A stretch of 64,000 bases of DNA, taken from positions 8,455,001-8,519,000 of the forward strand of contig NC_083509.1 in assembly GCF_032362555.1 (NCBI RefSeq), given 5' to 3'. Under the pieces are notes generated by a model that searched no databases, was not told where the DNA came from, and worked only from the letters and a program-made list of their open reading frames with translations. This document shows, in pieces, positions 1-11,600 of the stretch. Made by a program: the position numbers and the translations under genes. This DNA comes from Amyelois transitella. Its lineage: Eukaryota > Arthropoda > Insecta > Lepidoptera > Pyralidae. Position 1 is the stretch's first letter, and each line of letters starts with the position of its first letter.

Positions 1-538
1 CATTGTTAAGACTTACGTATTAGTTGTTATTTAAATAATTTTTATAAATATATTTGTTTAAAGTTGTTAATATTATTTTCAGCTATGAAGTTTTAGCATA
101 GAGACACAAGTGACTTTGAATACATTTTGCATTTATTTACATGATAATATTTACAAAATCTTATACTTATTTTATATTAAAAATGAACAAACATGGCTAG
201 AAAAGATTGAAATAAGATTAAAACTTTTGTTTTGCTGGCGTTTACACTATTTGCTTAGAAGCAGTATGATGGCATAGAGTAACAACACAAAACTTTGGTT
301 ACTATTTGTTATTATCATATTAATCATAGTCTTTTTCGTAATGAGCTAAAGAAGATTAACATAAAAATAAATACAACTATGTTTTGATCAAATTAAAAAG
401 AACACTGACCTATTGTCGTAATCTTCTTAATTTGCTCTGAATATCTTTCGATCAATTCACAGAAGTTATCAATTTGTATTTAAACATTATCACCATCACA
501 TTAGTATTTTATTTCACTAACACTAAGTATTGTTTATT
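1..538. other. No gene seen at window start
   Basis: AT-rich sequence without a convincing open frame. A plus-strand acceptor-like TTTTCAG near position 80 is followed by a short frame that soon stops. It could be the last exon of a gene lying left of the window, but nothing supports that further. Confidence 0.4.
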
Positions 539-659
539 TCATAGTTTTTCTTGTTGATCACATTTCACAATAATGTCTGTTAGGATGATGAGCGGTTTCC
601 ACATAACACATTTATCAAGCGTCTCTATGATGTCCTGCAGTCGTGGTATCCATTGTACC
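539..659 (-). CDS. Possible terminal coding exon of an unidentified minus-strand gene
   Basis: Reading the minus strand, a good acceptor (TTATTTTCAG) is followed by a 39-codon open frame. It begins VQWIPRLQDI, ends CDQQEKL and stops with TGA at 539-541, with an AATAAA directly after the stop. The frame is entered with one base completing a codon, so the preceding exon should end in phase 2. None of the minus-strand exons found in the window ends that way, so the parent gene is unknown. The composition looks protein-like, but 39 open codons can occur by chance. A phase-0 reading of the same exon stops after 14 codons. Confidence 0.3.
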
Positions 660-1585
660 CTGAAAATAACATTGAGAAATATGTATTGATATTAAATCCA
701 CGAAAATGCTAAATAAACTCTTACTTAGTTTTTTTCTAACTAAAAGAGAATAAATAGTTCATATTTCGCTTGAATACACCTACGACTATGTTTGTGTACC
801 CGCGGAAAATTCTGGAAATAGGTACCTACTCATTTATCGCGCCCTAGGACCACCTTCCTAATCTACAGGCCAGTTCACATTAAAAATCCCTACACCCAGC
901 GATTAGGGATGCTCGTCAGTCGATCCGTGTCCTTTTATAATTAAGTACGTAATAGCTACGTAAATATGTCTGAAAATGTCTTGAAGGACAGACATTTAAC
1001 TAAGACTTAAAGTAGGTATTTAAAAGTTAAATTATAGTAGTAATAATTCTATTATTTATGTTAGTACTAGTCTGTTTAAGAAAAACTTAAATACGCGATT
1101 ATACCTTAATGTGACCATTTGTCATTTGTCTACTTTAGAAAACTGTCATCTAATTCCAATGTATCCTTTTAAAATAAAAAGCGCATATTATTACTCACTT
1201 ACTGTGTTCAGAAAGAAAATATCTTTTTGAGCTACGGAACCCAGTAGAACCAGTTCGACAAGGAAGAAATCATCAAGGGTTTTTTTTTTAATTTATAATA
1301 AAAAAAAATAATTATCAAAATATAATATTAATTGAAACACATGCTATGCCTGCATATAAATTGATAGCAAATTTGCGTCGCGACTATTTTTGCAATGAAA
1401 ACTATACTAGCACACAACGTATGTAAAATGTTTGGTATTAATATCTAGAAAATACTTGCTTAAAGTGATATATACATTTTCAGTTATTGGTTATTAAGGC
1501 TGATAATCAGAAGATGTTAGAGTCCTCAAGGGTAGAACTTAAAATATAATATTCCATCAAAATTACAAATTAGTCACTGAAACTC
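660..1585. other. Intergenic or intronic stretch, nothing recognised
   Basis: AT-rich DNA with no supported gene. A donor-like GTAAGT on the minus strand near 1193-1198 follows a short open stretch, but no acceptor lies upstream of it. Part of that stretch (CTACGGAACCC) resembles the common lepidopteran repeat also seen near 37.98 kb. Confidence 0.4.
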
Positions 1586-4500
1586 TCAAAGCAAATTAGT
1601 AATGCAAATTAATAGAACCTCGTCCTCGTTAGTAAAATGTGTCTGTTGAAAACCTTCTGGCAACGCCGTATTGCTTCTCTGATCACGATTCTCCAAGTCA
1701 TTAACTGAAAAATTTAAATAAAAATTAGTTACCTACGTAAGTATGTATACCTACATTTCAATTATAGCAAGATATTATTAATTGTACATTAAAAGAAAAA
1801 ATAACTTACTGCTTTGATACCAGCTTTTAGAAAAACCGTATGATGAATCCGATTTCATAGATTCGGTTTTTTCGATGGAGGCGAATCCCGTAGAGGGTCG
1901 ATTAGAAAATCTTGGAGACTTAAAAGGCAAATTATCTGAAGCTGAAGCCTCGTTGTCTCCGCGTATCTTTTTGAATTCGAAAGAGTCTGGATCAAACCAT
2001 TCTTTGGTAATATTTCTTGAATCTCGCCATGGCTTGGAAGTAACTACATAAACTTTTTCTTTTGTCAATGGCGATATTGAAGTTTCGATTTTCCCCCATG
2101 GAGCTGGCGTTGTTGTAGTAGTACTCCTAAATGTTGATGCTGCTGTATAAATGTGCAGTTTCTGAACCTCGTCTTCTTTCTTATTTTTTTCCACATTATA
2201 TTTGGATTTAGTTCTTTCAATAGTATTGTAATGTTTCCAACCCCTTATAGATGAATTATTTTTGTCTTCAGTAACAGCGTGCTGCATACTACTAGAACCC
2301 TCGTGATCATACAATTCATAACTATAATCAATAGTAGAGGTTACATAATTAGTGGGCGTAGTTGTGGTAAAGAAATCATCGGGTATTTGTTTAGCATATT
2401 TTTCAACGTTACGAGATCTTTGTGGTATTTTATGTCGCTTAGAGTATTCTTGCGCAGTCCAGTCATCTATTGTTTGTTGTAACTTAATAATATCAAAAGG
2501 AGGTTCCTTTACATCATAAAGATCATTTAAAATATCAGCTGTGTTCAAATGGTCTGAATCTGTACTTTCTGTACTTGTTGGCGTCGATTCTTCAGTTGTA
2601 CTATAATTTTCTGTGACAGTGCTAATATAAGGACTTTCGGTATTTGTTGGAATTTTTCTAGCTTGATATTCATCGTCTTCTTTTAGACTCCAGTCTTGTG
2701 ATTCAGAGTCAAAATTTAAATTAAGTCCTCCCAATTCCTTGTTTGTTGTATATGGAACTATAATTTGTACTATTTTAGGTTTATCAGCGTGCTCGTGAAT
2801 TTCTTGATTTGACGGACTTTCATTAAAATCTACTTGACTTTCATGCCAGCTACTGGTTTGTGCAGATTGTGGTGCAGATGTTGTTTGAGCTTCATCATAG
2901 ATTTCGTAATCATTGCCGCTGCTAGTTGTTGATAGAATATATGCAAAATTGCCATGATTCTTGTGAGGTGCACTTGGTTTAAGATATAAAAGAGGAGAGT
3001 CAATATTTTGCAGATTATTTTCTGTACGATATTTATCAACATCTTCATCCTTCACACCTCTTAAATCTGCAAATGCCGGTCTATGATTCGATGGTACTGA
3101 TACTGGTTTCAAATCAGAAGGAACACCAGTATCATAGATGTCGTTTCCACCATCAATTCCAGTGCTTTCAAAACTTGCATCCGGTATTGATTTAGTTTCT
3201 GAGATGTGATCTTCAGAAGCTTGCGATGAAATATCTCTTATATCATCTATAAAGCTATTGGGGTCATTTCTATAAGATTTCGAACGGTTTTGATTCCTTA
3301 AAATATCTATATCTATCACTGGCGATTGGATAACGGTTGCTGGATAATCAATAGAATGAGTAAACTCAGCAATGGGAACACTCGGCGATATATGAACATT
3401 ATGTGATGTTTGCTGCATAGAATTAATTCCCTGAACTACGTTGGATTCAAATTTAGGAGATGGCCTGAATGGCCGAGCATTGAAAATAGGAGGTAAAGGA
3501 GATACAGATAAGTTCGGTAAGGCTACAGGTTGCAGCGTATGAATGTTTCTACCTCTATTCAAAGAAAATGGAGCAGGATTGGCGAGTGCTAAAGTACCAT
3601 TAGGTATGGGATACTTTATATTATCATTTGGCAAAACTTGAGTTTTTATTTTTGTTGATTCTGCTGCTGTAGCAGATGGTATGTTTAATGCATTGGGATT
3701 AGAAATAAGTTCTCCGTATGAATTTTTAAATACTGCAGGTGGAGAAACTTTTGGTAATTCTAACTCCGTAACTGGTTCATAGTGGGCAGTTACTGGTGCG
3801 TAAGTAGAAGATATGTAAGAAGATGGAGTTGTTAATGTACCTGAAAATATATTGGTAGGTGTTCTATAGGTTGAGCTTGGTTGAGAATATGGTCCTGTAT
3901 TACTATTAAATGAAGATACCTCTTGAGACGGAATAATACTAAATGATGAACTAGGTGCCCCATATGAACTGCTAGGTACGCCGTATGAACTGCTCGGTAC
4001 ACCATATGAGCTACTAGGCACATTATAAGAACTACTTGGTGCTCCATACGAATTGCTAGGTGTCTCGTACGAATTACTTGGTACGCCGTAGGAACTACTA
4101 GGCACACCATACGTACTACTTGGCAAATTAAACGGAGAGCTTGGTGGGGAGTATGAATTACTAGACGAAAATGGAGTGCTAATCGAATTATGAGATGAAA
4201 CGGTTATTGTATGTGTCGGACTAGGAGGTCCGTATGTTGAACTTGCAAATCCACTAGAGAAACTATTTTGAAACGAGACTGGAGGACCATACACTGTATG
4301 CGGAATACCAGGCAGTAGCTGGGGTGTTTTTTGAGTACTCAGGAGAGGTTGGGGTAAACTTAGTGCATTGGGATATGCGGTCGGACTCGGAGGGCCGTAC
4401 GTCGGATTAGGACTTTGAAAGGTATTTTTTGCTCCTAAATTGTATCTAATCACTGGTATCCATGGCACTTGATTGCAGGGGTTACAGTCTTTTTTTATTG

Positions 4501-4903
4501 GTGCTACATTATGAGTAAGGATAGAGTTTGTGTCTTGGTTCGATTGCTGCGTAGAAAAAAGCCATCCTGACACTTTTTGAAATAAAGATGGGGAAGGGGT
4601 CGTTGTGAATGGTTGAGGTGGAGGTACAAAGTTAAAATTGTATTGTTTATAGAATGGTGCTGGAAACTTGAAGTCGGAGGAAGGGCTTGGTGGAGGGGGT
4701 GGTGGGTAATGGTACCCAGTGTCTAGATTTTGTCTCTGAACTCTTCCGCCGCCATGGAACGGCACAGGTTGTATTGGAGAGTGTGGCGGAGGTGGCGGCG
4801 GCTTGAGAAGTTCTCCGAATTGTGAAGCGCCATTCCCGTGTTTGTGTCCACTGCTATCGCCGCCACATTTACTAAACACGGCGAATAGAAGCACCGGGAT
4901 CAT
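1586..4903 (-). CDS. Secreted Pro/Ser/Tyr-rich protein with YGVP repeats
   Basis: Two coding exons were joined: 4903-1810 and 1704-1586 (donor GTAAGT, acceptor TTTTTCAG, phase 1), giving about 1070 residues ending ICITNLL. An ATG follows directly after a good acceptor at 4904, so an upstream 5' exon exists. The N-terminus MIPVLLFAVFS looks like a short signal peptide. Next come runs of proline (residues about 36-41 and 70), then TYGPPSP motifs. About nine tandem 7-residue units of type SSSYGVP follow at residues about 259-318, then a long Ser/Thr/Asp-rich region of low complexity. Tyr-Gly-Pro repeats are typical of insect cuticle or extracellular-matrix proteins, so an extracellular structural role is inferred. 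No catalytic or chitin-binding domain was recognised. The second exon adds 40 residues, and its stop is the only evidence for the C-terminus. Confidence 0.75.
3948..4116 (-). repeat. 21-bp coding minisatellite (SSSYGVP units)
   Basis: About nine adjacent 21-bp units encode variants of S-S-S-Y-G-V-P: SYGVP, SYETP, SYGAP and SYNVP. The units differ mainly at synonymous or single-residue positions. The array stays in frame and lies inside the Pro/Ser/Tyr-rich gene. Confidence 0.85.
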
Positions 4904-5111
4904 CTGGAATGATAAAAGTAAAAAGATTATTTGTTTTGCCTCTTAAGTATATCGTGGTAAAGTTGGTCATAAAAATATGTCACAATAAAAAAAGTCACAA
5001 AATATAGCTTTAAAATAAGTTCATCCACGCAGGTAACTAATGTACCCCTCAAAATAGTGTAGAATATAAATAAATCCTAACATAACTTTTTAAATAAATA
5101 TTTAAAACGTT

Positions 5112-5372
5112 TAGATACATATAATAAATAAATAAATATATACGGGACAAATTACACAGATTGAGTTAGCCTCGAAGTAAGTTCGAAACTTGTGTTACGA
5201 GATACTAACTCAACGATACTATATTTTATAATAAATACGTACCTATATAGATAAACATCCAAGACCCAGGCCAATCAGAGAAAGTTCGTTTCTCATCATG
5301 CCCTAGCCGGGATTCGAACCCGGGACCTCCGGTGACACAGACAAGCGCACTACCGCTGCGCCACAGAGGCCG
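5112..5372 (-). mobile_element. tRNA-derived SINE, copy A
   Basis: On the minus strand the element begins GGCCTCTGTGGCGCAGCGG (A-box region) and contains GGTTCGAATCC (B box), so the head comes from a tRNA gene. A tRNA-unrelated body follows, containing GGCCTGGGTCTTGGATG and GAGGCTAACTCAATCTGTG, then an AT-rich (AATA)n tail. Copies at 23451 and 59825 share the whole body. The lost acceptor stem and the long body argue against a working tRNA gene. Confidence 0.9.
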
Positions 5373-6314
5373 TTATATATGTATACTCAAAGAGCAAAGT
5401 TTGTTTTAACGGGAGTAAAAACACTTTTATTGCCTAATTCTATAATATTCTCAATATTTACACAAATTAAATAATTACTTAGAAATTATAGAGAAACACG
5501 TGCCGTGACATATCGGAGATATATTGTGGCTGCTTCCCACGAGCTCTATTCTTTACACTTTTCTCTTTTCTCATAATGATGGCTGCAATCGAATTATTCT
5601 GCCTTGAGAATATGTTCTACTTCAACTCAACGTCTAGATAGATATATCTTATAATAGGAAGCTTTCCTATACAATAAGCAAAATAACGCCTTCAATAAGC
5701 TGAGGCAGAGAAAGACTAAAGCATAAAATACCTATATTATGTTCTGGAACATTTCCCAAATTATGTTTTCCTTCTGGCTCTCGTACTATACATTATTACT
5801 AGATAATTAGTTTCCTGTAGTATCTTTCAGCTTAAGCACAGTGAGCTATCCGATTATTTTCTAATGCCCTTTTGCTTACATCAATGTCGCATTTCATATT
5901 CTCAACCTTTGCTCATGCTGTAAAAATATAACGGTTCGGAACGTATGCTTATCACTAAAATAGACCAAATACAAGTCATAAAACAATAATAAAACTAAAC
6001 GGAGTGATTAAAAGTTAATGTTTAGATACCTTAATAATATTCACGTAGTATTGTGCCAAGCCAAAGGAATGCCGCTGTTCTAATGAGTGAAAAGCATTAT
6101 CATTTCATTTTTTAAATCCACTATACTATAAATATATAGTGGCAAATATGCTAAATGATTCAGTAAAGCTCTGCATAATAAAATAAGTACCTACATTATG
6201 AAAGAAATAATAAGAGATGTGTTTCAAGAGTGATATGAAGTTTGATCACGAATGCATTCTTGATTTTGCCATGAATTGCGAAGTATTTTTTGTTAATTCA
6301 ATTGACGTACTTAC

Positions 6315-6375
6315 TCGCCCGAGTTTCGAAACTCAAGTATGCACCCGCCGCTACACAATTCGTCGCATCATTTGA
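6315..6375 (-). other. Possible 5' untranslated exon of the 1586-4903 gene
   Basis: A strong minus-strand donor (GCGA|GTAAGTAC) ends a GC-rich stretch 1.4 kb upstream of the acceptor at 4904. Joined to it, the downstream ATG becomes the first one not closed by a stop. The stretch carries ATGATGCG followed by an early stop, which would be a short upstream frame. No acceptor precedes it, which fits a first exon. The alternative is that the gene instead uses the MAVTP exon at 19806-19820. Confidence 0.3.
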
Positions 6376-6635
6376 ATAAATACGTGCAGAAAAGTGAAAT
6401 TACCTTTTACGTTAACAATTTCCAGACGTGTGTAATGTAATCATTCTTTGACTAACAATTGGATCAAATCCTTGAGCTCCCGAAATAGATATATTTGTGG
6501 TTAGAGTATTTGTGCGCACTGTGGTTTCCGGTATAGGTGATGATCTCGTAGAAGACTTCATCACCTTTACCGAAGCTCAAGAATCACCGATTGTTCCGAG
6601 GTGCAAAAATATAATCTTCTCTTGCAGAGAAGACA

Positions 6636-6836
6636 GAGCCAACAGTCTTGAAAATACTAAAAGGTCACGTGCCTACAGCTGCATGGCTTAATGATAGAAT
6701 AAAGATTCAAATAGGTTGCTAGCCCATCGCCTACAAGAATATTCCCAAGTTTATTAGCCTTTCCCTTAGTCACCTTTTACGAACCCATGTGAAAGATGTA
6801 AAGTGATCCCATTCTAAAGTGCTGGGAACCACACTG
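6636..6836 (-). repeat. Short interspersed Lep repeat, family 2 copy
   Basis: Shares the strings GGTTGCTAGCCCATCGCC, AGAGCCAACAGTCTTGAAAA and TTAGTCACCTTTTACGA with the better-kept copies at 18060 and 34930, in opposite orientation. Diverged and internally shortened. Confidence 0.8.
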
Positions 6837-7394
6837 TAAACTTCTTCTATTTATCTCTTTGAAATTCTCTGCCAAAATCCATTATTGGTGGTTGGTGGTT
6901 TCTTTAGTTAGTTTTGTCCTTTTAATGCTATTTGCAGTATAATCACCAGTTGGGTAAAGACAGCTGTCTTATATCGATATCAATATTACAACACTCCTCA
7001 TTTATATTTATAGCGAGGCGTGCTTCTGTACCCAAATACATTTTTTGCCAAATATATTCAGACAAGTAAGACGCGTTCATGTAACTGGTGTATGGATTGT
7101 CATCTGATCAAATATACACTTTCTCCTGCCAATACATACAATTTTACACGGTCTTGTCATAGGTTACTTTAATCGTGTAGTGTATAGATGTGTACTATAT
7201 ATGGACAAGCACAATTATTAAAAAACTTCTTCGATTTGATAGCTACGTTCTTGATAAAACTTTATAACCCAAATCAGTTTACTCTATAAATTTGTCAACA
7301 AAACTTCCACAATTATTACTTATTACAATAACCAACCAAAGGGAAATTGATTTCGCTATTAGCAACAATTAATCATAATATAATATTTAGCAAT

Positions 7395-7700
7395 AATAAC
7401 ACAACAAAGATAGCTCCAAATATAATAAAACTACAAAAATATGTACCAACCAGTTCATTCTTTGATAGCAACAATGAACCAGAATATTTTTCAGAAAAAG
7501 TTACAACAATCGTAAGACCATGGCAAAAAGCTAATGAAGAGACATTTAAGGCTTTGTGTTTAACTCACGACGACGCCTGTAACGACGAAATTGAAGTCAC
7601 GACGAATGACGAACGACGACTCAATCATGGCAGAAAGCGCATACGCATCTTCACGAATCATCGTGTTGCTAAAAAGTGTTCCCTTTGTTTTGTTGGATAA
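7395..7700 (+). CDS. Candidate terminal exon of a small secreted or peptide-precursor protein
   Basis: An open frame of about 100 codons follows an acceptor-like TATTTAG and ends at TAA 7698-7700. It reads from SNNNTTKIAP and closes with KKCSLCFVG. It contains ERRLNHGRKR, a Gly followed by basic residues, which is the kind of site cut and amidated in neuropeptide precursors; this may be chance. No signal peptide, start exon or homologue was recognised. The frame is long for such AT-rich DNA, so it is recorded, but it may be spurious. Confidence 0.25.
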   Translation, partial: NNTTKIAPNIIKLQKYVPTSSFFDSNNEPEYFSEKVTTIVRPWQKANEETFKALCLTHDDACNDEIEVTTNDERRLNHGRKRIRIFTNHRVAKKCSLCFVG

Positions 7701-8112
7701 TAAACCAATGAAAAGACAGTCCTTATTGTCGTGAGTTATTGTGTCGACGTAATTGGTAGGAGACTTAGCAGACTTTGAATAATAATCAGTTTTTGTAAAA
7801 AATTAATAATAGTAACGTTCCTTTTTAAAGATACATACTTATTTTTAGACATTATTGCCTTAATAGTACGAATTACCCTGGTAAATTCCTAATTGAAGTT
7901 CTTTTTGCAATATTATTAAATTAATTTTTACAATTTAACAAAATTGAATAAAAGTATGTATATTAACTTTTAATCCGCACTTAGCCTCCCTTATCGGTTG
8001 AAAAGTTCAATTCCGAACACAAATCTAAACATTTTGTTTGTTAGTAAAGTAATATCGCTTATAATTAAACATAACACCAAATCGGAAGTTCAGACTAGAC
8101 CATCACCTCACC

Positions 8113-8299
8113 CAGTTTTCACTTTCGCGTTTCGGCTACTAGGTAGCTCCCGTCTTATGTCACCGCAAGAAAGCATTGCGTTTTTTCGTGCAATTAAGTA
8201 AAAGTTCTTGGGAAGCGTGCGAACCTCGGCCCGCAAGGCCGTCGCTCTTTGTTGACCTTTGGTCACATAGACGTAGCGTAGGGCTCCGTTGATGCTCAT
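8113..8299 (-). other. GC-rich open island of unknown nature
   Basis: The minus strand has an open stretch of about 60 codons with protein-like composition (YVYVTKGQQRATALRAEV, ending LPSSRNAKVKTG). It finishes at a donor-like GG|GTGAGG and is much richer in GC than its surroundings. It could be an exon, a retrocopy or part of an old repeat. I do not recognise the product, and no matching acceptor is convincing. Confidence 0.3.
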
Positions 8300-8517
8300 A
8301 TTGTGTGGTCGCGGTTTACTTTCATTGGCAACATTCTACGCTTTGGCATTCACGAGTTCTTATATTATGTTGTACGAATTAATTTACTATTCTTAAAGTT
8401 GTCATCTATAACATTAATGTGTTTAAATAACGAAATTTTAAGCAAAAATTACTCATTTTTTCACAACTTTATTGCAAAATTATGTTATGCTAAAGGAACC
8501 TTAGTCTTTTTATTTCT

Positions 8518-8680
8518 CCTGCCATATCCCTGGAGAGAAGCCCAGGGGTGTGCTTTTAACCATGATTGTAACTTTTAATTTTTAATTGATCCCATCTAAC
8601 CTCAGTAACCTTTGCAGGGGAACTTTACTCATAATGGATCACGTTTACACATCCGGTAGGCTAAATTTGATGGCTTCCTC
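8518..8680 (-). repeat. Interspersed repeat, family 3 fragment
   Basis: Contains GGGTTACCTTTGCAGGGG-like and CCCAGGGGTGTG-like strings that recur, often inverted, near 18.4, 19.1, 27.0, 28.05 and 52.3 kb. This is a diverged lepidopteran repeat, probably the tail of a retroelement. Confidence 0.6.
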
Positions 8681-11600
8681 ACGAACAAAGAAGTATCTGT
8701 AGTGTGTGACATTGATTCTTAGACATAATCAGTTCAAGTTGTACTGATTTCTCCTGTGTTTCAAATGCAATCTTATACTTGTAAATGTTATTTCCGGGCA
8801 TTCATTATTAATGTCAATGCGAGTACGGACTGTTTGTGGTTTATTATTGTTGGGTTCTGCTTCATTTTACGGTTAATCTTGGCCTCTAATAAGTAAAATA
8901 ACAGGACTCACTTCTCCGTTATTAGCTGAATTCAAAATATTTCTATATTCTTTTTGAAATTTCTTCCTTATCCTATGCTTGTATTCTCAAATAAAATACA
9001 TTGAAGTAACTTAATCAATTATATTATTTCTGTCCCTGAAAACCTCGTAGATGTATAAGAAAAATTAAAGATGTGTAGATCAGTGCACTCTACAGTTCAG
9101 TATCATCCAGCGACGGAATATCATCGAAATAATTATACAGATCATACCTACGGAAGATTTAATTTTAGTTGTCAACAAACTTTTCAAAATATTTTGATCA
9201 ATGTCATTTGGGAAAACTTTTACATCTATGTATATTATAATATGTTTCCCGGAGGCGTACACAGAGACAAAATCTTTCCTTTTAAAACTATCTCCACATA
9301 TTTACTTCTTTGCTTCATTATACACGTTTTTCAATCAAGCTCGTTGGCGTAGGTTACAAATTCTTTTACATCCAATGTGTTAAAAGTTATTTTAGTGGTA
9401 TTTCAGAAAATACATTTGAAATCAAGCCAGTTTGCAACAAAAACACACGTTTCTAGGTAAAGGGCAAAAGGCTCTAGGCGTCCGACGTATATACCCGCCA
9501 CATTGGTCTTGGTGATAGTATAACCTACTTGGTAAATAGATATGAGGACGTACTCTGGTATAATATAATATTTTCCATTTTCCCAACTGCTTTAACTTTT
9601 AACCATCAATGAAAATAAAGTTTATTTCCATCATCATAACAATTCAAATTGATAAACTTATCTCAGGCATATCTCAGGCATATCTCGGCGAATGCTGATA
9701 ACTTAATTAACTGAAATATACCTCAGTTACTCATTATTTGTATACTATTAAAGAATTGGTCCACATGAGACAGATAGAGATAAGAAAAAGAAGGGTAAAC
9801 CCACTATATTACTGAAATTCTAGTGAATATTTCGGGCCATTTGATAATAAAATTTATCCTTGTGATTTTTGACAAAGTAGAATAGAAACACATTAATATA
9901 TATAAATGTTATCAAAACATCTAAACTTTATAACAAGTGACAGGGAAAAAATCGTCAAGCAAAAAGGTTGGAGAGAAGGATTGTTTCTTGTGTAGCCTTT
10001 GGATTGTTAAATTTAGACAACCAATAACTTTGTGTAAAATTACCTTTGACCCCGTCAATCAGATTAGGTAACAGACCCCAGGCTCTCAAGCAACACAACT
10101 GGAAACTTATTTAACTAAAAAACCTTTTATGCATCATCCATTCTCCGACGTAAGGTTGGCAGGCTTTGAAGATGACAACTAAAAAAGTAATTGGTAATTT
10201 TTTACGTCACCTCAATAATTCAACTTTCATTCGTGACAGATGGTCCTACTAATAGCGGGATAATTACAAAAACAAATGGTCTATTAAGGTATTATCATTC
10301 ATATGCAAGCAAAACATAGTTGACAATGGATGATCTGGCCAAATGAGCACCAGACAGGGTGAGAAACAACAGAGAAAGCTTTGTCGTGACGCGACAGTTT
10401 AGATGAGGATCTCATGTAACACCTATTAATCTTTAATCTATGAACAATACACTAATTTCGGAAGGTTAACTGGAAGGGATTGAGCAACGCTATAAGAAAC
10501 GAACTAATTTTACTATTGTCTATATTTTCGCCTTCATACTTGTGTCAAATCGAGAAACGGAGATAGAAAACTATTCTTTTAAAGGACTAAGCTAGAGCCA
10601 TATCACAATCAAATTTCCAATTATTTTTCAGCTATTAAATGTATGTTTTATCTTCAAATAAAATCACTGTGTTTATCTTTAAATAATCCCAGCAAAAAAA
10701 GCTACACGTGCCGGTTTCGTACCAACCAAAACGCCTTACTTTATCTCTACTCCGTTATGGATAAAGGAATTAATATAATTATGTTATAATACCCTGAATC
10801 TGTCAGTGTATTGCGTAACAGTTATTCAGGTGATCTGTAGTTCAGTAAGGGCGGTATCGCTTTCTATTTGAAATTCACGGAAATTACACTGTTTAGTCAG
10901 TCGTTACAACTTAGTTATGCTGGCATCATGAATATTTATATCTAGGTGTTTCCGGACATAACCAAATGAAATTAAAATCCAAATGCCAAACTCTTTCAGA
11001 GCTAAACCTATTTATGTTAAACTAGTAAGCCGCCCTAGCTGCGGTCAAGTAGCATTTATAGATATAAACTTTCCTCAGAAAACCCTCGAATATTCCAAAC
11101 AGAATTAAAACCCTTCCAAGACAGAGAAAATAGGGAAACTTTAAAATATGTAGTGATGTCAAACATAAACTCTATATTGCACGTACCACAGAAAACAACA
11201 GTGCAATTCAATACGATATTTCGTGTTTAGTTATAGAAATTACTGACATAAATGATTTATACAAATCGCAAAAAACAATCTTATTAAAATACTGGTAATT
11301 TTTCAAAGTAAAACGTTCATTTTGATTAACAATACAATATCAAATATTTTACAGTACCCACTCATTAATAAGCTCCATACGAAACGGAAATCGTGTGATC
11401 TTTGAATGTCATTTATTTCTTACGCTACATTACCACACAATTTATAAGCCGAAAACAAAAAAATACTTCATTAGTATGATGCGCCACACAAATCTCTACA
11501 GTTGCCCAATACCTATCTGATTGTGAACCAATAAACAAACTTTTGATTTGATTGCTTGTACCAACGACTATTTTACTATTAGACAAATTATTGACATAAG

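Noticed and set aside
1200-1290. Exon-like stretch before a GTAAGT donor on the minus strand
   Set aside because: No acceptor lies upstream, a stop closes the frame just before, and part of it resembles a common repeat.
3832-4110. 92-codon minus-strand frame, histidine/valine-rich
   Set aside because: It is a shifted reading of the 21-bp repeat in the larger gene.
5290-5372. tRNA gene on the minus strand (also near 23451 and 59825)
   Set aside because: A and B boxes are present, but the sequence continues into a shared body and AT-rich tail, and no matching acceptor stem closes the tRNA. These are SINE heads.
9071-9383. Overlapping small frames on both strands
   Set aside because: They overlap each other in opposite sense with low-complexity composition, and none has supporting signals.
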